Positions 60,694 to 64,000 of a stretch of DNA of 64,000 nt are shown here, piece by piece. Both the position numbers and the translations under genes were made by a program. Source of the DNA: Oceanispirochaeta sp. M1 (GTDB lineage: Bacteria; Spirochaetota; Spirochaetia; DSM-2461); the NCBI RefSeq assembly GCF_003346715.1, contig NZ_QQPQ01000002.1, positions 1 through 64,000 on the forward strand, written 5' to 3'. Below the pieces are notes generated by a model. It did no database searches. It saw only the letters and a program-made list of their open reading frames with translations, and was not told the origin of the DNA. Positions within the stretch are counted from its first letter, which is position 1; each line of letters opens with the position of its first letter.

Positions 60694-61977
60694 TCAGTAA
60701 ATCAAATTCGGCAGAAACATAACCACATCGGGGATGAATATCAGCACGATAACCAGAAAGATTACGGCCAGATAGAAAGGCATGGTTTCTTTAACAAAAT
60801 CTTCAAGCGGAGCATCCAGTATCTGACATACCGTATACAGCGCAGTTCCCACAGGAGGAGTCATGCAGCCCATTGTAACAATGGTCATCATCAGGATTCC
60901 GAAATGTACGGGATCAACCCCCAGGTCCTTCACAACAGGAAGAAAAATAGGAGTCAAAAGCAGAACGCTTACATTACTGTCAATAAACATACCGGCAACA
61001 GCCAGGAAGAGGACAATGATGATCAGCATAATCTGAGGATGACTGGTGATTCCCACAAGGAGTGATCCGATCTGTCCGGGGACATTCTCAAGAGAGAGGG
61101 CATAACCGAAGATACCGGAGAGGGCAATAATCAGGATGATTGCACCGTTATCAATAAAGGAATCCTTCAAGGCAGCCCTGAATTTATCCCAGGTCAGTTC
61201 CTTATAGATGAATTTACCTACAAACAGGGCATATACAACTGCAAAGGCCCCTGCTTCAGAAGGTGTAAACAATCCAAAACGGATTCCAACGATTAGAATG
61301 ACTGGAAACATAAGAGCCCAGATTGAGTCTTTAAGATCTACCCAGACTTCTTTAAATGTGATTTTTTCCACACTCAGATCGGGCATATCATATTTATGCT
61401 TATTGGCAGTAATGCTTACTGTAGCCATCAGGAATACCATCATTAGAAATCCGGGAACAATACCGGCAATAAAAAGTTTACCGATAGAGACCTCTCCGAC
61501 AAATCCATAAAGGATCAGGCCCAGACTTGGTGGAATGGTAGCTGTAATCAGGGAGGAGAGACAGGTGATTCCTGCAGTATATCCTCTTGGATACCCCTTC
61601 TTTACCATGTTATGACCGAGAATACGGGCCTGCATGGAAGCATCTGCTACAGCCGACCCTGATACACCGCCCATCATGGTACTGAGTACAACATTCACCT
61701 GAGCCATACCACCGGCCATTCTTCTTGTGAGAAGAGAAGAAAAGCGGAGAAGACGAGAGGTGATTCCGGTCTTATTCATCAGGTTTCCTGCAAAGATAAA
61801 GAAGGGAACCGCCAGAAAAGCGATGGACTGGGTCTGTGCAACAACCCTCTGAACCGTAATGGAAAAGGGGATCATATCACTGGTGAGAAAAAAGACCGCT
61901 CCGGAGATACCAATGGTAAAACCGATGGGCATATTAATAGCCAATAAAAAGAAAAAAGTAATTACAAGTAATGTCAT
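60694..61977 (-). CDS. TRAP transporter large permease (DctM)
   Basis: 427 residues with about twelve membrane segments. DctM marks are LAVPFFIFAGNLM, GGVSGSAVADASMQARIL and the final MTPPVGTALYT region. It forms the Na+-driven translocator with the DctQ protein encoded 13 nt upstream. In the uronate context glucuronate, galacturonate or a related sugar acid is the likely cargo. Confidence 0.93.
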   Translation of the reverse strand: MTLLVITFFFLLAINMPIGFTIGISGAVFFLTSDMIPFSITVQRVVAQTQSIAFLAVPFFIFAGNLMNKTGITSRLLRFSSLLTRRMAGGMAQVNVVLSTMMGGVSGSAVADASMQARILGHNMVKKGYPRGYTAGITCLSSLITATIPPSLGLILYGFVGEVSIGKLFIAGIVPGFLMMVFLMATVSITANKHKYDMPDLSVEKITFKEVWVDLKDSIWALMFPVILIVGIRFGLFTPSEAGAFAVVYALFVGKFIYKELTWDKFRAALKDSFIDNGAIILIIALSGIFGYALSLENVPGQIGSLLVGITSHPQIMLIIIVLFLAVAGMFIDSNVSVLLLTPIFLPVVKDLGVDPVHFGILMMTIVTMGCMTPPVGTALYTVCQILDAPLEDFVKETMPFYLAVIFLVIVLIFIPDVVMFLPNLIY

Positions 61978-61990
61978 TTCGTTTTAACTC

Positions 61991-62521
61991 CTAGCAACAG
62001 CTTTTAACGGGAGCTTCATCCCCGGGAATATCGCGAAGAACATTATATTCATCATCCTTAAAGTTGATGCCTATTTTGGCAATCTTGATACAGGCTGTCA
62101 GAATCATCATCAGAGAAGACACCGGCAGGGATGCTGTAACTATGGAATAACTGAAATTCGACAGGGTCTGAAAACTTCTGTCCACACTCTCTATGCTCAG
62201 TTTAGTACCATAAATAACAAAGGCCGAAAGCAATGCAATAATTATTAAAAATACAAATAACTGTACAATTTTACCGATTTTAGGATTGAACTTTTTCACA
62301 AGCAGATCCACACCGACAAGGCGGGAATGTCTCATGGCAACATCTGCGCCAAGAAAAGCGGCCCAGGAAAAAAGAAACTTGGCAATATCATCCGCCCAGA
62401 CAATGGGTTTATCAAACTGTCTGAAAAAAGCGGCTGAAAAAATCAGGATAACGATTGAAACAAATACTGTCCCCACAATCATTTCCTGTATTTTACAATA
62501 GATCTCGTATATCTTTCTCAT
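61991..62521 (-). CDS. TRAP transporter small permease (DctQ)
   Basis: 176 residues with four membrane segments and the DctQ signature FSWAAFLGADVAMRHSRLVGVDLL near residues 50-75. The C-terminal tail is charged and ends in Cys-Cys. It follows the dctP gene after a terminator (62545-62587). Confidence 0.9.
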   Translation of the reverse strand: MRKIYEIYCKIQEMIVGTVFVSIVILIFSAAFFRQFDKPIVWADDIAKFLFSWAAFLGADVAMRHSRLVGVDLLVKKFNPKIGKIVQLFVFLIIIALLSAFVIYGTKLSIESVDRSFQTLSNFSYSIVTASLPVSSLMMILTACIKIAKIGINFKDDEYNVLRDIPGDEAPVKSCC

Positions 62522-62544
62522 CTATTCCTCAATACTCGGGTTAT

Positions 62545-62587
62545 AAAAAATAGCCGGCAGTTCATACTTTCGGACAAGCTGCCGGCT
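62545..62587 (-). terminator. Intrinsic terminator after the TRAP binding-protein gene
   Basis: AGCCGGCAG (62552-62560) pairs with CTGCCGGCT (62579-62587) across an 18-nt loop, followed on the minus strand by A and six U residues. As after pstS, it should give more binding protein than permease. Confidence 0.88.
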
Positions 62588-62618
62588 TATTTTAATTAAT
62601 GGTTAATTTGACTGTGAA

Positions 62619-63614
62619 TTAAAGTCCAAGCTCTGCGTAGAGATCGTCTTTCAGTTCAGAGAATCCCATGTCTACGTATACAGACTGTACAGCGTCTACA
62701 AAGGGAGTCTTGTCAATTTCGAGAAAAGTAACACCCGCAGCTTCCATTTCCTTGATATAATCTTTGGACTTGGAAACAACAACTTCCTGGTTGTCTTTGT
62801 AAGCATCAAAAGCTGTATCCAGAAGGATTGTCTGGTTTTCAGCAGAAAGTCCGTCGAAAAACTTAGTACCGGTTACCATTGAGGCAATCAGAGTAAAGTG
62901 CTCGGAAAGACTTACATAAGATTTAATTTCATAGAATCTCATGGAGTAGATACCGGGGATCTGAGCTTCACATCCGTCTACAACACCCTGTTCCATTCCC
63001 TGATATGTCTCAGCCCAGGGTAGAGCAGTAGCGATAGCACCCATTGCATTTACAGAGTTTACGAAAAGATCGGAACCGATAGTTCTGATTTTAACACCCT
63101 TAAGATCAGCAGGTGTTGTTACAGGAAAGTCTGTTACCCAGCTTCTAACACCGGAATAACCGTTAACAGTAACCAGTTTCAGACCTTTTTCCTGGAAATC
63201 TTTGTCCCATTTAGCATAAAGCTTGGTATCTCTGATTTTGTTCAGGTAGGTGTAATCGGGGAGCAGATAAGGCATCTGAACCAGACCGAATTCGGGAACA
63301 TAGGCAGCCAGACGACCGGGGTCGGTAGCATTGATTACAGGAACACCCTGAATAGCCTGTTCGGTAACATCATCAGTTTCACCCATTACAGCGTTGATCT
63401 TAACTTCTGCAGCAAAAGCTCCAGTTGCATTCAATCTTTCTGCATAGTCAAAATGACCCATGGACTGTGTGTCTTCCTTACCGCTGGTACCGGCAATAAA
63501 TAATTTAGTGGCTTGAGCCATAGACGCGTCTCCGCCTTCCTGCTGACCGCCGGCAAAAATGTTGCCGCTCAGTAGAAGAGACAGAACTACAAGAATAATA
63601 AGATTTTTCTTCAC
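62619..63614 (-). CDS. TRAP transporter substrate-binding protein (DctP)
   Basis: 331 residues from GTG at 63612-63614, which has AAAGGAG 8 nt upstream; the open frame extends 17 codons upstream but without a site. The signal peptide ends at IFAGGQQEGG without a lipobox Cys. The DctP fold is visible in the DLKGVKIRTIGSDLFVNSVNAMGA segment with the carboxylate-binding Arg, and QGVVDGCEAQIPGI. It is the first gene of the long uronate run. Ligand: an organic or sugar acid, inferred. Confidence 0.92.
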   Translation of the reverse strand: MKKNLIILVVLSLLLSGNIFAGGQQEGGDASMAQATKLFIAGTSGKEDTQSMGHFDYAERLNATGAFAAEVKINAVMGETDDVTEQAIQGVPVINATDPGRLAAYVPEFGLVQMPYLLPDYTYLNKIRDTKLYAKWDKDFQEKGLKLVTVNGYSGVRSWVTDFPVTTPADLKGVKIRTIGSDLFVNSVNAMGAIATALPWAETYQGMEQGVVDGCEAQIPGIYSMRFYEIKSYVSLSEHFTLIASMVTGTKFFDGLSAENQTILLDTAFDAYKDNQEVVVSKSKDYIKEMEAAGVTFLEIDKTPFVDAVQSVYVDMGFSELKDDLYAELGL

Positions 63615-63638
63615 AAAGTTCTCCTTTGATATAATATA

Positions 63639-63672
63639 CAAACACACTACCATACAAGTATGCATTTGGCAA
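63639..63672 (-). promoter_or_regulatory. Promoter and operator of the TRAP-uronate operon
   Basis: On the minus strand a -35 TTGCCA (63667-63672), a 17-nt spacer and a weak -10 TAGTGT. The spacer contains the inverted repeat CATAC-TT-GTATG (63651-63662), which a GntR-type repressor could bind to block the promoter. A second A/T-rich TATATTAT stretch closer to the gene is a possible alternative -10. Confidence 0.45.
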
Positions 63673-63887
63673 CAATTATTACAATATTTTAACTCTGTTA
63701 ACTATTGATCCATGAAAGTGCCGGAGAACAGGAGCTTATGGAGAGCAATATTTGAAACAAATTCTCTTGCCGTTATGGATGAAATAAATTTGAATGAGTT
63801 ATCACTCAAACCATGTTATTATATTTTGGAACTATGGAAGCATAGGGAAAAATATTCATGCCTCAGTTTTAAAAAAGGAAAATAAAA

Positions 63888-64000
63888 ATGAAAAGCTACT
63901 GGCTCACAAACGGTCGTATCATCGACGGAACAGGATCTACCGCCAAAGAGGGTAATATTCTAATTGAAGATGAAAAAATTATCAGAATACAGGAGGAGAC
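63888..64000 (+). CDS. Amidohydrolase-family protein, 5' part only
   Basis: The first 37 residues before the window ends, starting MKSYWLTNGRIIDGTG. The beta-sandwich opening, with NGRIIDGTGSTAKEG and NILIEDEKIIRI, is typical of amidohydrolases such as D-aminoacylases or dihydroorotase-like enzymes. The metal site lies beyond the edge. AAGGAA precedes the ATG by 7 nt. It diverges from the TRAP operon, about 270 nt away, with no terminator or clear promoter called between. Confidence 0.7.
   Translation, partial: MKSYWLTNGRIIDGTGSTAKEGNILIEDEKIIRIQEE

Noticed and set aside
63712-63885. 57-codon ORF upstream of the amidohydrolase-like gene
   Set aside because: It has no ribosome binding site, no recognisable features, and overlaps the likely promoter and leader of the next gene.
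1-64000. CRISPR arrays, insertion sequences, prophage genes and tRNAs
   Set aside because: No regularly spaced repeats, transposase or integrase motifs, or tRNA-like T-arm sequences were recognised on reading both strands.

Overview
The window looks like a chromosomal stretch of a free-living, probably anaerobic spirochaete of the Spirochaetaceae (Oceanispirochaeta/Spirochaeta type; this is inference). Secreted binding proteins begin with signal peptides running straight into FASGGQE, FAGGQQE or FATGQQD, a pattern common in that group. The content is metabolic and regulatory: ABC, TRAP and phosphate transport, uronate and fucose catabolism, diguanylate cyclases, a hydrogenase-like Fe-S sensor and a very large secreted protein. 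I see no insertion sequence, prophage, CRISPR array, tRNA or complete rRNA gene.

Layout. 1-280: a strong stable-RNA-type promoter firing leftwards out of the window, followed by a hairpin-rich leader, probably of an rRNA operon just off the left edge. 529-5162: small membrane protein, alanine racemase, a two-gene LysO-type exporter, and an [FeFe]-hydrogenase-like sensor with an RsbW-like ATPase. 5397-13844: DeoR regulator with lipoate ligase, a TPR-GAF-GGDEF protein, fucose isomerase divergent from a LacI regulator across a perfect operator, and a membrane GGDEF protein. 13905-17839: a heterodimeric ABC exporter whose about 270-nt leader holds a 27-codon ORF, an intrinsic terminator and a competing antiterminator pairing; this is the most attractive regulatory system here. 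17846-23381: aminotransferase, lipoprotein hydrolase, and an operon of two PTS EIIA proteins with a cation/proton antiporter. 23661-28537: BMP-type (nucleoside-like) ABC importer. 28784-30586: SpoIIAA-like protein and multicopper oxidase. 30588-36400: pstS-pstC-pstA-pstB-phoU-phoB with 11-bp-periodic Pho-box-like sites and an unusual PstA carrying a large inserted domain resembling a phosphate-binding protein. 36499-38859: AEC transporter and a MarR-controlled gene pair. 38871-47719: a 2,815-residue secreted coiled-coil protein ending in an M23-like metallopeptidase motif, followed at once by a small exported protein. 47866-50872: GntR regulator with two UROD/MtaA-type methyltransferase-like proteins. 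50873-63614: one long leftward gene run with TRAP transporter, UxuA, Gfo/Idh/MocA oxidoreductase, NagB-like isomerase, UxuB-like reductase, a Gld-type ABC module and a GntR regulator. 63888 onward: start of a rightward amidohydrolase-like gene cut by the window edge.

How they fit together. The uronate operon probably takes up an acidic sugar through the TRAP system and converts it by fructuronate reductase and mannonate dehydratase to 2-keto-3-deoxygluconate; the GntR gene at the operon's end, overlapping its neighbour, is the likely sensor. Both binding-protein genes that lead importer operons (pstS and dctP) are followed by an intrinsic terminator before the membrane genes, which would give excess binding protein. 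Several monocistronic or first genes (9178, 29237, perhaps 28784) lack a Shine-Dalgarno and have a promoter placed so that transcription would start at or next to the start codon, suggesting leaderless mRNAs.
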